NCBI RefSeq assembly: GCF_900168125.1
Contig: NZ_FUZF01000005.1
Coordinates: 62,001-126,000 of the forward strand
Origin: Sphingobacterium nematocida
GTDB taxonomy: Bacteria; Bacteroidota; Bacteroidia; Sphingobacteriales; Sphingobacteriaceae
Direction: 5' to 3'
DNA length: 64,000 nt
Shown here: piece by piece, positions 26,301-35,430 of the stretch
Layout: the number at the start of each line of letters is the position of its first letter
Numbering within the stretch: position 1 is the first letter of the stretch
Program-made: the position numbers and the translations under genes
The notes under the pieces: model-generated
Told to the model about the DNA's origin: nothing
Databases searched by the model: none
The model's input: the letters and a program-made list of their open reading frames with translations, nothing else

Positions 26301-27200
26301 TTAAATGTTTTTGATGAGCTCTTTGAGTAATACCACTGGTTTAGTGTTTTTGACGACCATTTGTAGATTCTTTTGTTCCTTCATATCATAATAGATAGAA
26401 CGTGTAGAAGACACTGTACTGATAAGGTTGCCATATTGGTCTACAATAGGAGCGCCACTAGATCCTGCAGCATAGTCTGCGGTGATATCTGTTTGTGGAA
26501 GTTTATTCGTCTTAGAGATGGGTGAGAGGTAATTTCGAGCTACTTTTCCAGTACTGAAATAATTAATCATAGGAGCTGGATTGCTCATTACGAATACATT
26601 GTCTCCGACCTGGGCTGTATTACCTAACGGTAATGGAGTTAGCTTTTTTCCTTTGGTATCCACCTTAACGATAGCTAAATCGGCGTCTTTAAAGGAGGAA
26701 ATAATCTCGCTCACCAAAAATACATCTCCATCGTTGGTCTGGATGGACATAGCTAGGTTTTTACCGTTTTTGCTTTCAATGAACCCTTCGATAACATGGT
26801 GATTCGTTGCAATAAGGCCGTCTTCGCTGATAATATAGCCAGAAGCCGTATTAAGATGCGTACGATGGCAGTTACCACAGTCGTAAGCAGTAGCAAATGC
26901 CACAAATGAGGGCTGGATTAAAGCTGCAATCTCAGCAGCATCAAGTACCTTTTTACGGGGCTTTACCAAAGACATATCGATTTTTTTTCCTTCTACAGCT
27001 ACTAAATCTTTAGCGGCTTGTTCAGTAGTGATAAACTTACTGCTCTTGAGTAATTCTTCTGTCTTTACTTCGAAATTGTTAGTGATTTCCTGTTGGTCAC
27101 TAAAACCTTCCCATTTTTTTGTAGTCTGTGCGTGTGACTCTACGGTGCCTAAACACAAGCCTATTGCTAGAAGGTTTAAAACTAACTTACTTTTTTTCAT
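26301..27200 (-). CDS. Secreted trypsin-like serine protease with a CxxCH motif
   Basis: A 299-residue protein with a signal peptide (LAIGLCLGTVESHAQ) and a chymotrypsin-like domain. The catalytic His is in IATNHHVIEGF, Asp in FKDADLAIVKVD and Ser in AAGSSGAPIVD. Before the histidine the chain reads YDCGNCHRTHLN, a CxxCH motif otherwise typical of c-type haem attachment or metal binding and unusual in S1 proteases. There is no PDZ domain, so it is not a DegP homologue. It probably acts in the periplasm or outside the cell. It is monocistronic with its own terminator. The haem idea is speculation. Confidence 0.85.
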   Translation of the reverse strand: MKKSKLVLNLLAIGLCLGTVESHAQTTKKWEGFSDQQEITNNFEVKTEELLKSSKFITTEQAAKDLVAVEGKKIDMSLVKPRKKVLDAAEIAALIQPSFVAFATAYDCGNCHRTHLNTASGYIISEDGLIATNHHVIEGFIESKNGKNLAMSIQTNDGDVFLVSEIISSFKDADLAIVKVDTKGKKLTPLPLGNTAQVGDNVFVMSNPAPMINYFSTGKVARNYLSPISKTNKLPQTDITADYAAGSSGAPIVDQYGNLISTVSSTRSIYYDMKEQKNLQMVVKNTKPVVLLKELIKNI

Positions 27201-27646
27201 GATTCTGTTTTAAAATATGTGTGATTTATTTTGGTCATTTTTGTTAAGCAAAGTTAGGTCTTTATGTGGACGGCTGTACCGCGTAACAATAATTTTAGAA
27301 AGGGATAAAATAGAGCTAGGGTAAGATTGGATAGCAGTTCGGTAAGATTATTTATAGAAGGTTGGAAATAATTGAGGAGTTTTGAATTGGAAGAGATTTG
27401 TGATTGGGTAATAAACGAAATAAATTATGAAACCATCATGACTTATTTAGTCACACAGGGGGATGAATCCACGAGCGAAGTGAGTTCATGAATGCCGCTT
27501 AAAACATACACTCGATGAATAAATCAGATAGCTTCATCACGAATCGAAGATAAACCGATCCGTCAACTGACGGATCATGAAATAAATGCGAAGCATTCAT
27601 GAGTTCCATCGAGAAAATAATTAAATACACGAATAATTATAGACTG
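27201..27646. repeat. Intergenic region with REP-like inverted repeats
   Basis: No gene is seen. The left half must hold the protease promoter. From 27466 on there are several small hairpins. CAC-GAGCGAA-GTG lies at 27470-27482. GATCCGTCA/TGACGGATC lies at 27557-27565 and 27568-27576. AATGC-GAA-GCATT, containing the very stable GCGAAGC mini-hairpin, lies at 27584-27596. The second is followed by CGGATCATGAAA, also found in the terminator at 5431-5480. This looks like a cluster of REP-type elements ahead of the fucosidase gene. Confidence 0.5.
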
Positions 27647-29437
27647 ATGAAAATACTACGTTTTAAAAAGCAGGCTATAAGCATGGCTACGATGATGTTT
27701 TTTGTCTTAGGACAACAGGCCATAGGACAACAAATGGATGAGTTATGGGGTCGTGGGCAAGATAAAACAGACTTAACGGATCCAGGTAAAGAAAAAGGAA
27801 AGCGTTTTAGGGAAGGTAAGTATGCTCTGTTTATACATTGGGGACTGTATTCACAATTGGCCAATAAATGGGATGGTAAAACCTACTATGGTATAGGGGA
27901 GTGGATGATGGATGAAAATATGGCTGGTCTTAGTACAAAACAATATGTCACCATTGCTAAAGATTTTAATCCTGTTGATTTTGATGCTAAAGCAATTGTG
28001 CAATTGGCTAAGGATGCTGGAATGAAGTATATTATCATTACTTCCAAGCATCATGATGGTTTTGCGATGTATGATTCTAAGGTGAACGATTTTAATATTG
28101 TGGCTGGAACACCTTTTAAAAGAGATCCCATGAAAGAGTTGGCGGAAGCATGTGCAGCTGGAGGACTAGGATTTGGGTTTTATTATTCTCATAATCAGGA
28201 TTGGACGAGCCCTTACGGAACTACTTTTCAACAGAGTGGTATATTGGAGACGAATTCATTTGAGAGTTATTTTAGGAATAAATGTCTCCCTCAAGTAGAG
28301 GAGATTACAAGTAACTATGGACCTATAGAGTTGGTGTGGTTCGATACACCAGGCAATATGAAAAAGGAATATATTGAAGAATTGGTCGCTGTGGTTCGTA
28401 AAAATCAACCTAATGCTTTTGTCTCCGGGAGGGCCGGGCATGGTCTAGGAGATTATAATACATTGGGTGATATGGAAATTCCTTTGAGAAATACATCGGG
28501 GCTATGGGAGACCGTAGACGTAACGAACGATGCTTGGGGCTATGCGTGGTATGATAATAATTGGAAAAGTCCAAAGGAAGTGCTCCAACGCTTGATATCA
28601 ACTGTTGCTCGAGGCGGAACGTATATGTTAAATATCGGATTGGATGGTCGTGGAAATACTCCAGATCAAGCACAAAGGGCACTACGTTCGGCCGGTAAAT
28701 GGCTGAAACAGCATGAAGAAGTGATTTATAAAGCGGAAGCTTCACCATGGCAACATGCTTTAGCATGGGGCGATGTGACTAAAAAAGGAAAAAAACTATT
28801 GTTGTCTGTTTATGATTGGCCAACCAATGGTAAGTTGTATCTGCCTGGCCTACAGGCAAGCATTCGTTCAGCAAAACTTATTGCGGGAGATAAACATATA
28901 TTATTAAAATCCCAGAAAGTAGATAATTGGACAGTGTTTAGTGTGCCAAATGCGGCTACAGATCCATTAGTGTCGGTCATCGAACTGGAATTGACAGATG
29001 CCCCCAAAGTGGATCCTATACTAGCTGTAGATCCACAGATGCGAAATACATTTGCTGCTGAATTTGCGACCGTGTCTCACGCTAAAAAATCACGTAAGGG
29101 GTGGATGGAGAAGTTTGGGGAATGGAAACATGTGACTCAAGTCAGTGATTGGAAAGATGAAGCAGAAGCACGTTGGACAGTAGACGTTTTGGTACCAGGG
29201 TATTATCAAACAGAGCTGGAATACAGTGGTGAAGGTAAGCTAGTGTGGCGAATAAACCAATCAGATGGGATGCCTGTGCAGAATCAACAAAACTCTTCTG
29301 CTATTTATGCATGGCACCCCATTGGCTGGATCTATTTTACTAAGCCAGGGAAATATGATCTTTCGGTGTCTCTTATTGAAGGAAACCGTGAAAAGGCCAG
29401 CTTAAGTGGGCTCCGTCTTCAGGCAATTCAATTCTAG
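27647..29437 (+). CDS. Alpha-L-fucosidase, GH29
   Basis: The start at 27647 is preferred to 27599 because the signal peptide begins there (MKILRFKKQAISMATMMFFV, cleavage near AIGQ). The mature protein has the GH29 barrel: GKYALFIHWGLYS, YIIITSKHHDGFAMY (substrate histidines) and IELVWFDTPGN, whose aspartate is the expected nucleophile. The last 170 residues form a beta-sandwich. It would remove alpha-L-fucose from glycans in the periplasm or at the surface. It stands alone, with no SusCD adjacent, and is convergent with a small lipoprotein gene 6 bases away. Confidence 0.93.
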   Translation: MKILRFKKQAISMATMMFFVLGQQAIGQQMDELWGRGQDKTDLTDPGKEKGKRFREGKYALFIHWGLYSQLANKWDGKTYYGIGEWMMDENMAGLSTKQYVTIAKDFNPVDFDAKAIVQLAKDAGMKYIIITSKHHDGFAMYDSKVNDFNIVAGTPFKRDPMKELAEACAAGGLGFGFYYSHNQDWTSPYGTTFQQSGILETNSFESYFRNKCLPQVEEITSNYGPIELVWFDTPGNMKKEYIEELVAVVRKNQPNAFVSGRAGHGLGDYNTLGDMEIPLRNTSGLWETVDVTNDAWGYAWYDNNWKSPKEVLQRLISTVARGGTYMLNIGLDGRGNTPDQAQRALRSAGKWLKQHEEVIYKAEASPWQHALAWGDVTKKGKKLLLSVYDWPTNGKLYLPGLQASIRSAKLIAGDKHILLKSQKVDNWTVFSVPNAATDPLVSVIELELTDAPKVDPILAVDPQMRNTFAAEFATVSHAKKSRKGWMEKFGEWKHVTQVSDWKDEAEARWTVDVLVPGYYQTELEYSGEGKLVWRINQSDGMPVQNQQNSSAIYAWHPIGWIYFTKPGKYDLSVSLIEGNREKASLSGLRLQAIQF

Positions 29438-29443
29438 AAAAAG

Positions 29444-29944
29444 CTAATTATTAGGCAATTTCTCCAATTGAGTCGAATCCAGAGGCGTCATTATCTTTTT
29501 GTAGTTGCCTGCTATACTGGCACCGCCAGAACAGTAAAAATGAAGGATAGCCTCGTCTTGTGGGGCTTCAGGATTGATGGTTAATGTGCTATCATTGAAT
29601 GTAAATATGACTTTTTTTCCTTGCAAAGATGCCTGGTACACTCCATCTTTTACCTTGTTAGCTTCTGTGTCCAAGGTGCAGGTTGGTTTTTTTCTGTCAG
29701 CCCTAGATCGTACTTGAATGACTACCGTACTGTCGTTACGATTTTGTACCATTACCCCAACCCAATCATAACCTTCACTACGTTTGTCATAATCCGCCGT
29801 AACATAGTTACCAGCCACAAGCCGAGTGTCGGATTGGGACTGTTCCGTAGTTGTTGTATTGTTTTCTTTAACTTTTTTTTGGTTACAGTTACTCAGTGCT
29901 AGTGGCACCAGGGCTAATAAAAGTGTGCTTTGTAAAATATTCAT
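29444..29944 (-). CDS. Small lipoprotein of unknown function
   Basis: A 166-residue protein with a lipoprotein signal (LLALVPLALSNC), a Thr/Ser/Asn-rich linker and a small beta-rich domain (about 45-165), in which YVTADYDKRSEGYDWVGVMV and HFYCSGGASIAGNYKK stand out. It resembles a type of small Bacteroidota lipoprotein seen in many genomes without assigned function. It is convergent with the fucosidase gene. Nothing suggests a functional link. Confidence 0.7.
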   Translation of the reverse strand: MNILQSTLLLALVPLALSNCNQKKVKENNTTTTEQSQSDTRLVAGNYVTADYDKRSEGYDWVGVMVQNRNDSTVVIQVRSRADRKKPTCTLDTEANKVKDGVYQASLQGKKVIFTFNDSTLTINPEAPQDEAILHFYCSGGASIAGNYKKIMTPLDSTQLEKLPNN

Positions 29945-30075
29945 CTGGTTCTTATTCTATACAAGATGATAGCACAAAAGTCTTACCAATCTTTATTGAT
30001 CTTAAATTCTATTTTCAATTGTTTTTATTAACTTCACGCTGTAAATAAACTACATCTACGCTAACATATTACCAA

Positions 30076-33000
30076 ATGAAAAACTACCCCGTTCCACCGG
30101 ATGAATTGGAACGTATCCATCGGCTACAATCGTATGGCCTTTTAGGTCTGGGCAAGGAACCCGAGCTGGATGTCTTTGCGCAGGCAGCGTGTCTTATATC
30201 AGATTGTCCTTCAGCTCTTATCGCCATGATGGAAGAAGATACCCAGCAGATCCAAAGTTGCGTCGGTATGGAACTAGATTCTGTAGAGAGACGTAACACG
30301 GTATGTCAATATACAATCATGAGCAAAGATGTGCTCGTAATAGAAGATACTTTTGAAGACCCTCGATCATCTACTAATCCGCTAATAAAGGAGGGGAATA
30401 TTCGATTTTATGCAGGGGTACCATTATTGGATGATGAAGGTTATGCCTTGGGGACTATCTGTGTCATAGATTTCGTTCCGAAATCATTGTCAGAAAAACA
30501 GATTTCTTCTTTGGAGCAGCTAGGACAAGCTGTATCCAAAATTCTCCTAAGTAAAAAACGGAAAGTGCAGGCCGGTTACTTTGAAGAAATATTTCGGGTG
30601 ACAAATAATATGATCTGTGTACTTAATGATAAATATGAGGTCAAAGAAGCAAATCCAATGCTTGCCCAGACTTTAGGAATACAGGTAAATGATTGTATAG
30701 GTCTATCTTTTGATAAGTTATTGCAAACAGATAATCAACCTCTCTACAAGGAGATACAACGGGTGATGCTCGATCAAGAAAGCGAACGTTTTACATCGGT
30801 GACACCGGGTAAGGGCAACGTGACGATAGTTATAGAATGGTATTTTAAGTACGACAAGATCAACAGTGAGATTTTGGCGTTCGGAAGGAATGTGACCCGT
30901 GAATTGGAAGAAAAAGCTAAATTGGAAAATTCGGAGCGTCGTTTTCGTAGTTTTTTCGAAAATGCTATCGGATTGATGAGCATGCACGATATGGACGGGA
31001 ACATTATGGCTGTTAATGAAAGAGGTCGTAAGCTACTGAAGTATGAGCTGGATGAGGTGATAGGTCTGAATTTAAAGAAGTTGGTTCCAGAAAACTTACA
31101 GGAAGCCTTTGAAGCATATCTAGAAAGGATATCGGTGAATAAAGAAGACTCCGGTATGATGGTTCTCCATACAAAGGATGGAGAAAAAACCTACTGGTTG
31201 TATAGCAATACCGTAGAGGCTAGTCGAGAAGGGAGACCGTATGTCGTGAGTACAGCGTTGAATATGACCGAACGTATTCAATTGGAACGTGATCTATTAC
31301 GTACCAAGCAAATTTTAGAACAGACCAATATGGTGGCTCAAGTAGGGGGCTGGGAGGTCGATTTTGAAGAGAAGAAGGTGTATTGGTCGGATTCTACAAA
31401 ACTGATACATGGCGTAGATATAGGTTATACGCCAGATCTGGAAAACGCTGTTGGTTTTTTTGATGAAGAAAGCCGTCCATTGTTACGTGCTGCCTTTGAT
31501 CGTGCCGTACAGGATGGACAGGCGTATGATATGGAGTTGCGGCTCCAAAAAAATGATGGGCAGCTAATTTGGGTTAGGGTTAAGGGAATTCCTGAATTAG
31601 AGAATGGAATATGTAAAAGGGTATTCGGTATAATTCAGAATATTGACCATAGTAAGACGTTGTATTTAGAGCTGGAGCGGAAAGAGGCTATGTTGCAGGC
31701 ATTTGTGAATTATGTTCCTGCTTCGGTAGCCATGTTTGACCGCGATTTTAACTACGTAGCAGTCAGCAATCAATGGTTAGAGGATTTTCACCGTAGAAAT
31801 AATAATCCGTTGCAGGAGAATCTTTTTAACCTATTTGCTGATATTCCAGAAAGACGAAGAAAGATATATCAAGATGCTTTAGAAGGTAAGGCATATAAGA
31901 ATACAAATGAAGTGATCGAAGCTGTGGGCATATCAGAACCACTGCATTATAACTGGGAGGTCCGTCCTTGGCATCTCGCCGATGGCAATATCGGTGGGAT
32001 TACCATTTTTATCCAGAACATAACCGAATCTGTCAAGGTTAATGAAGAGTTGAAAATGGCAAAGGAGCTTGCCGACTTGGCCAGTCTGGCCAAATCGGAG
32101 TTCTTGGCTAACATGAGTCACGAGATACGTACTCCATTGAATGGGGTTATTGGGTTCTCAGACTTGCTAATGAAAACTCCGCTAAATGATATTCAATTGC
32201 AATATCTAAACTACATTAACGAATCCGGTAATAATCTACTCAATATTATCAATGATATCTTAGATTTTTCAAAGATCGAGTCCGGTAAGCTGGAGTTATT
32301 CATAGATCGATTCAATGTGTATGAGCTTGCCAGTCAAGTGATCAATGTCATCATTTATCAAGCGCAACGTAAAGATGTGGAATTGCTCTTGAATATTGAG
32401 CAAGGTCTGCCTGACTATATATGGATAGACGAGGCACGTGTCAAACAGGTGATGATCAATTTGCTGGGAAATGCGGTGAAATTTACAGATTACGGCGAAA
32501 TTGAACTTAAAATTGAAAAATTAAAGCTTGATGATGGCAAGCTAACTTTGCGGTTCTCCGTACGTGATACAGGGATTGGTATTCCAATCGAGAAGCAACA
32601 GCGCATTTTTGATGCCTTCACGCAAGAGGATAGCTCGGTCAGTAAACGATACGGAGGCACAGGATTGGGACTCACGATTTCTAATAATCTGTTGAAATAC
32701 ATGGGGAGTAAACTTTGCTTGGATAGTGAATTGGGCAAAGGATCAGTGTTCTTTTTTGATATAGAAGTACCATATGAGTATGCGAGTGAAGAGGATATGG
32801 AAGATTTTGCTATTAATCGGATACTTATAGTAGATGATAACGCAAACAATCGAAATATACTGCAGCATATGCTTGCGTATAAAAAGATAGATTCTATAAC
32901 TGCGGAGAATGGGATGGAAGCTTTGCAACTCTTGATGCGAGGCGAACGTTTTGATATTATTCTGATGGATTACCATATGCCCATCTTATCTGGGGTAGAG

Positions 33001-33987
33001 ACTATTGATAAGATAAAAGAGCTATTTCAAAAGCAAGGGGAAGCTGTGCCTTTGGTAGTCCTGCATACGTCTTCGGAAGAACACGAGGTTATATCTTCAT
33101 TCAGACAGGAAGATCGATCGTTTTGTCTATTGAAACCGATTAAGTCTAATGAACTTTATGAGATGTTGCGTAGGGCCATGCAACAAAATAAGGCGGATAC
33201 CGAGCAGATCGCAAAAATGAACCCTAATGCAATAGCAGATATTTATGAACAATCTGCTAACGTGTTGCTAGCGGATGATAATCCTGTAAATATGGCGTTG
33301 AATCTGCGGATTATGACTTCATTAATGCCTAATGCTTCGTTGATAGAAGTGTCTGACGGGGCACATGCTATAGCAGCATGTAGAGATCATGCTTTTGATA
33401 TTATTCTTATGGATGTACAGATGCCTCAGGTCGACGGTATCGAGGCTACTAGGCAGATCCGGCAGCTTCAGGGATATGCCAGTATACCTATTATAGGTGT
33501 CACGGCAGGTAATGTACTTGGTGAAAAGGAAAAATGTATGGACGCGGGAATGTCTGATTTCTTAGCCAAGCCTATACGACAGAAAGATCTACAAAATGTA
33601 CTACAAAAATATATACGGATCGAAACTCATCAACTTGGAGCTCGGGCTGTCTTGGAAGAACATTTGGATATGCGGGCACTAAGAGAACAGGTGGGAGATG
33701 ACGAGGGTTTTAGATCTTTTTTCCTCAATCTAGTAATCACGGAGATCAGTCAATCGGCTTTGAATTTAGAACAAGCTAGTAAAAACTATGATTTGCAGGC
33801 CATAGGAATGGTCTTGCATAAATTACGAGGAACAGCCGCTACAGCTGGCTTATTCAGACTAGATGGATTGGCTACTCAGTTGGAAAATGATCTTGCTGTT
33901 ACGAAAGATCTATCAAGCCGCATGCATGCCATCCGGGAAGAGATCGAAATAGGAATACATTTAATTACCAATTTAAAAGAGATATAA
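30076..33987 (+). CDS. Soluble GAF-PAS hybrid histidine kinase with two receivers and Hpt
   Basis: A 1303-residue protein without membrane helices. Order: GAF (about 20-165), four PAS domains (about 170-285, 290-400, 410-530, 545-655), HisKA with phospho-His682 in ANMSHEIRTPLNGV, and HATPase (about 735-895; N box NLLGNAVKF, G boxes DTGIGIP and GGTGLGL). Then come receiver 1 (915-1035, LMDYHMP), receiver 2 (1060-1190, LMDVQMP) and Hpt (about 1210-1300, HKLRGTAAT). It is a cytoplasmic phosphorelay that may sense redox or small molecules through GAF/PAS. It is 1 base from the receiver gene and heads the operon with the HEAT and GT2-phosphotransferase genes. Confidence 0.93.
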   Translation: MKNYPVPPDELERIHRLQSYGLLGLGKEPELDVFAQAACLISDCPSALIAMMEEDTQQIQSCVGMELDSVERRNTVCQYTIMSKDVLVIEDTFEDPRSSTNPLIKEGNIRFYAGVPLLDDEGYALGTICVIDFVPKSLSEKQISSLEQLGQAVSKILLSKKRKVQAGYFEEIFRVTNNMICVLNDKYEVKEANPMLAQTLGIQVNDCIGLSFDKLLQTDNQPLYKEIQRVMLDQESERFTSVTPGKGNVTIVIEWYFKYDKINSEILAFGRNVTRELEEKAKLENSERRFRSFFENAIGLMSMHDMDGNIMAVNERGRKLLKYELDEVIGLNLKKLVPENLQEAFEAYLERISVNKEDSGMMVLHTKDGEKTYWLYSNTVEASREGRPYVVSTALNMTERIQLERDLLRTKQILEQTNMVAQVGGWEVDFEEKKVYWSDSTKLIHGVDIGYTPDLENAVGFFDEESRPLLRAAFDRAVQDGQAYDMELRLQKNDGQLIWVRVKGIPELENGICKRVFGIIQNIDHSKTLYLELERKEAMLQAFVNYVPASVAMFDRDFNYVAVSNQWLEDFHRRNNNPLQENLFNLFADIPERRRKIYQDALEGKAYKNTNEVIEAVGISEPLHYNWEVRPWHLADGNIGGITIFIQNITESVKVNEELKMAKELADLASLAKSEFLANMSHEIRTPLNGVIGFSDLLMKTPLNDIQLQYLNYINESGNNLLNIINDILDFSKIESGKLELFIDRFNVYELASQVINVIIYQAQRKDVELLLNIEQGLPDYIWIDEARVKQVMINLLGNAVKFTDYGEIELKIEKLKLDDGKLTLRFSVRDTGIGIPIEKQQRIFDAFTQEDSSVSKRYGGTGLGLTISNNLLKYMGSKLCLDSELGKGSVFFFDIEVPYEYASEEDMEDFAINRILIVDDNANNRNILQHMLAYKKIDSITAENGMEALQLLMRGERFDIILMDYHMPILSGVETIDKIKELFQKQGEAVPLVVLHTSSEEHEVISSFRQEDRSFCLLKPIKSNELYEMLRRAMQQNKADTEQIAKMNPNAIADIYEQSANVLLADDNPVNMALNLRIMTSLMPNASLIEVSDGAHAIAACRDHAFDIILMDVQMPQVDGIEATRQIRQLQGYASIPIIGVTAGNVLGEKEKCMDAGMSDFLAKPIRQKDLQNVLQKYIRIETHQLGARAVLEEHLDMRALREQVGDDEGFRSFFLNLVITEISQSALNLEQASKNYDLQAIGMVLHKLRGTAATAGLFRLDGLATQLENDLAVTKDLSSRMHAIREEIEIGIHLITNLKEI

Positions 33988-33988
33988 T

Positions 33989-34342
33989 ATGTTGATTTTA
34001 ATAGCAGAAGATGACGAGCTGATATTACGTACTATCGAGCATAAACTAGTGAAGGAGGGGCATGAGGTCTTACTGACACGAAATGGCAAAGAAGCCATCG
34101 ATACAATACGGGAAAAAGATGTTGATCTCGTGATAACAGATATAATGATGCCTTTTGCATCGGGGATTGAAATTCTTTCTTCCATACGTACATTTGGGAA
34201 AAAAGTGCCCGTTATTGTACTTTCTAGTATGGGGCAGGAAGAGGTCGTGGTGGATGCTTTCGATCTGGGAGCATCGGATTTTATGGTCAAACCCTTTAGC
34301 CCGAATGAACTGGTTTTGAGAATCAAGAGGTTAATAAATTAA
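33989..34342 (+). CDS. Stand-alone response-regulator receiver domain
   Basis: A 117-residue single receiver domain. The acidic pair is in ILIAEDDE, the phosphorylated aspartate in VITDIMMP, the switch threonine position is Ser in IVLSSMG, and the late lysine is in FMVKPFSPNEL. There is no output domain, so it must act by protein contact. It begins 1 base after the hybrid kinase and is followed 20 bases later by the HEAT-repeat protein. By analogy with single-domain regulators it may gate the HEAT protein or the downstream synthase directly; this is inference. Confidence 0.9.
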   Translation: MLILIAEDDELILRTIEHKLVKEGHEVLLTRNGKEAIDTIREKDVDLVITDIMMPFASGIEILSSIRTFGKKVPVIVLSSMGQEEVVVDAFDLGASDFMVKPFSPNELVLRIKRLIN

Positions 34343-34362
34343 CGATGTTTTAATTAAGAGTT

Positions 34363-35430
34363 ATGTCACAGTTGATCACCATTCATGAACTGGTTGTAGC
34401 AATTATTGTTGTATTGCTAGTCGTTTTGATTCTGATTATATCTGTTTTGATCTTTAGCTTTTATAGATACAAGGCTTTGCAGCATCGGCACGCGTGGTCA
34501 ACAATTATCCAACAAAAAATAACGGAAGCTATTGTGGTAGGAGCAGAGAACATGTCGGTAGATAGTTCGTTTTCACTCCATTTAAAAGAACCTTCTTTTC
34601 GTCGTTTTTTCTTGTCCACATTAGTTTCGTCTGAACAGAAATTTATGGGTAAGGCAAGGGACGAGATAAATAATCTTTTTAGGGTGTATGATTTAGAGCA
34701 AGAAGCCTGGAGGAAAATCCGTTCCAAACGGGACTATCTGATAGCCGGAGGGATACAGGAGCTCACCGTAATGAAGGTCGAGTCGGCGGTACCGCAGATA
34801 GCCCTTTTTCTAAACCATTCTCGTAGGCAGGTCTATCAGGAAGCACAGTATGCGATCGTGAGTTTTCAAGGGTTTGATGGTTTATTTTTTCTGAATGAAC
34901 TTGTAACACCCTTGTCCGATTGGCAACAGTTACGCTTGTTACGTTCTATAGATACAGTACCTGATGAAGAGGTCGAGCGTATTGTAAGTTGGTTGTTTAA
35001 TAAAAATGAATCGGTAGCCATATTTGCGTTAAGGCTTATAGGGCAGTTTCAGTTGCTTTCCTATTATCCGAATGTTTTATCCTTGTTGGATCATAACTCA
35101 ATAACGGTACGTAAACACACTGTTCGGATTTTACAGAGATTAGAGAACAGCCACACCGTAAGCCAGTTAATAGCTGCGTTTGACCAACAGGAAAATGAAG
35201 TGCAGCTGGAAATCTTAAAGGCATTGAAAGTCGCAAAGAGTAAACAGGCAGAACCATTTCTTCAAGAGCAGTTATGGCAACATCCTAATACAGCGATTAA
35301 AGTGGCGGCTGCCGAGGTATTGATGACTTTGGAAGGTCAGTCTTATTTAAAGGATATCGCAGTATCGCAGGATACACCAACTCAGATTGTACACATTGTT
35401 AAACACGCTTTACAACAACAGATATGTTAG
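34363..35430 (+). CDS. Membrane-anchored HEAT-repeat protein
   Basis: A 355-residue protein with one N-terminal membrane helix (about 8-30) and a cytoplasmic region of repeated helix pairs. The region from about 170 to 350 shows HEAT-type repeats, for example VLSLLDHNSITVRKHTVRIL and LEILKALKVAKSKQAEPF. HEAT arrays are protein-binding scaffolds. It overlaps the GT2 gene by 7 bases and follows the receiver gene, so it probably links the phosphorelay to the membrane-bound synthase. I do not recognise a named family. Confidence 0.82.
   Translation: MSQLITIHELVVAIIVVLLVVLILIISVLIFSFYRYKALQHRHAWSTIIQQKITEAIVVGAENMSVDSSFSLHLKEPSFRRFFLSTLVSSEQKFMGKARDEINNLFRVYDLEQEAWRKIRSKRDYLIAGGIQELTVMKVESAVPQIALFLNHSRRQVYQEAQYAIVSFQGFDGLFFLNELVTPLSDWQQLRLLRSIDTVPDEEVERIVSWLFNKNESVAIFALRLIGQFQLLSYYPNVLSLLDHNSITVRKHTVRILQRLENSHTVSQLIAAFDQQENEVQLEILKALKVAKSKQAEPFLQEQLWQHPNTAIKVAAAEVLMTLEGQSYLKDIAVSQDTPTQIVHIVKHALQQQIC

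Noticed and set aside
27647..29437. Fucosidase as part of a SusCD locus
   Set aside because: No SusC, SusD or regulator adjoins it; flanked by a protease and a small lipoprotein on the other strand.
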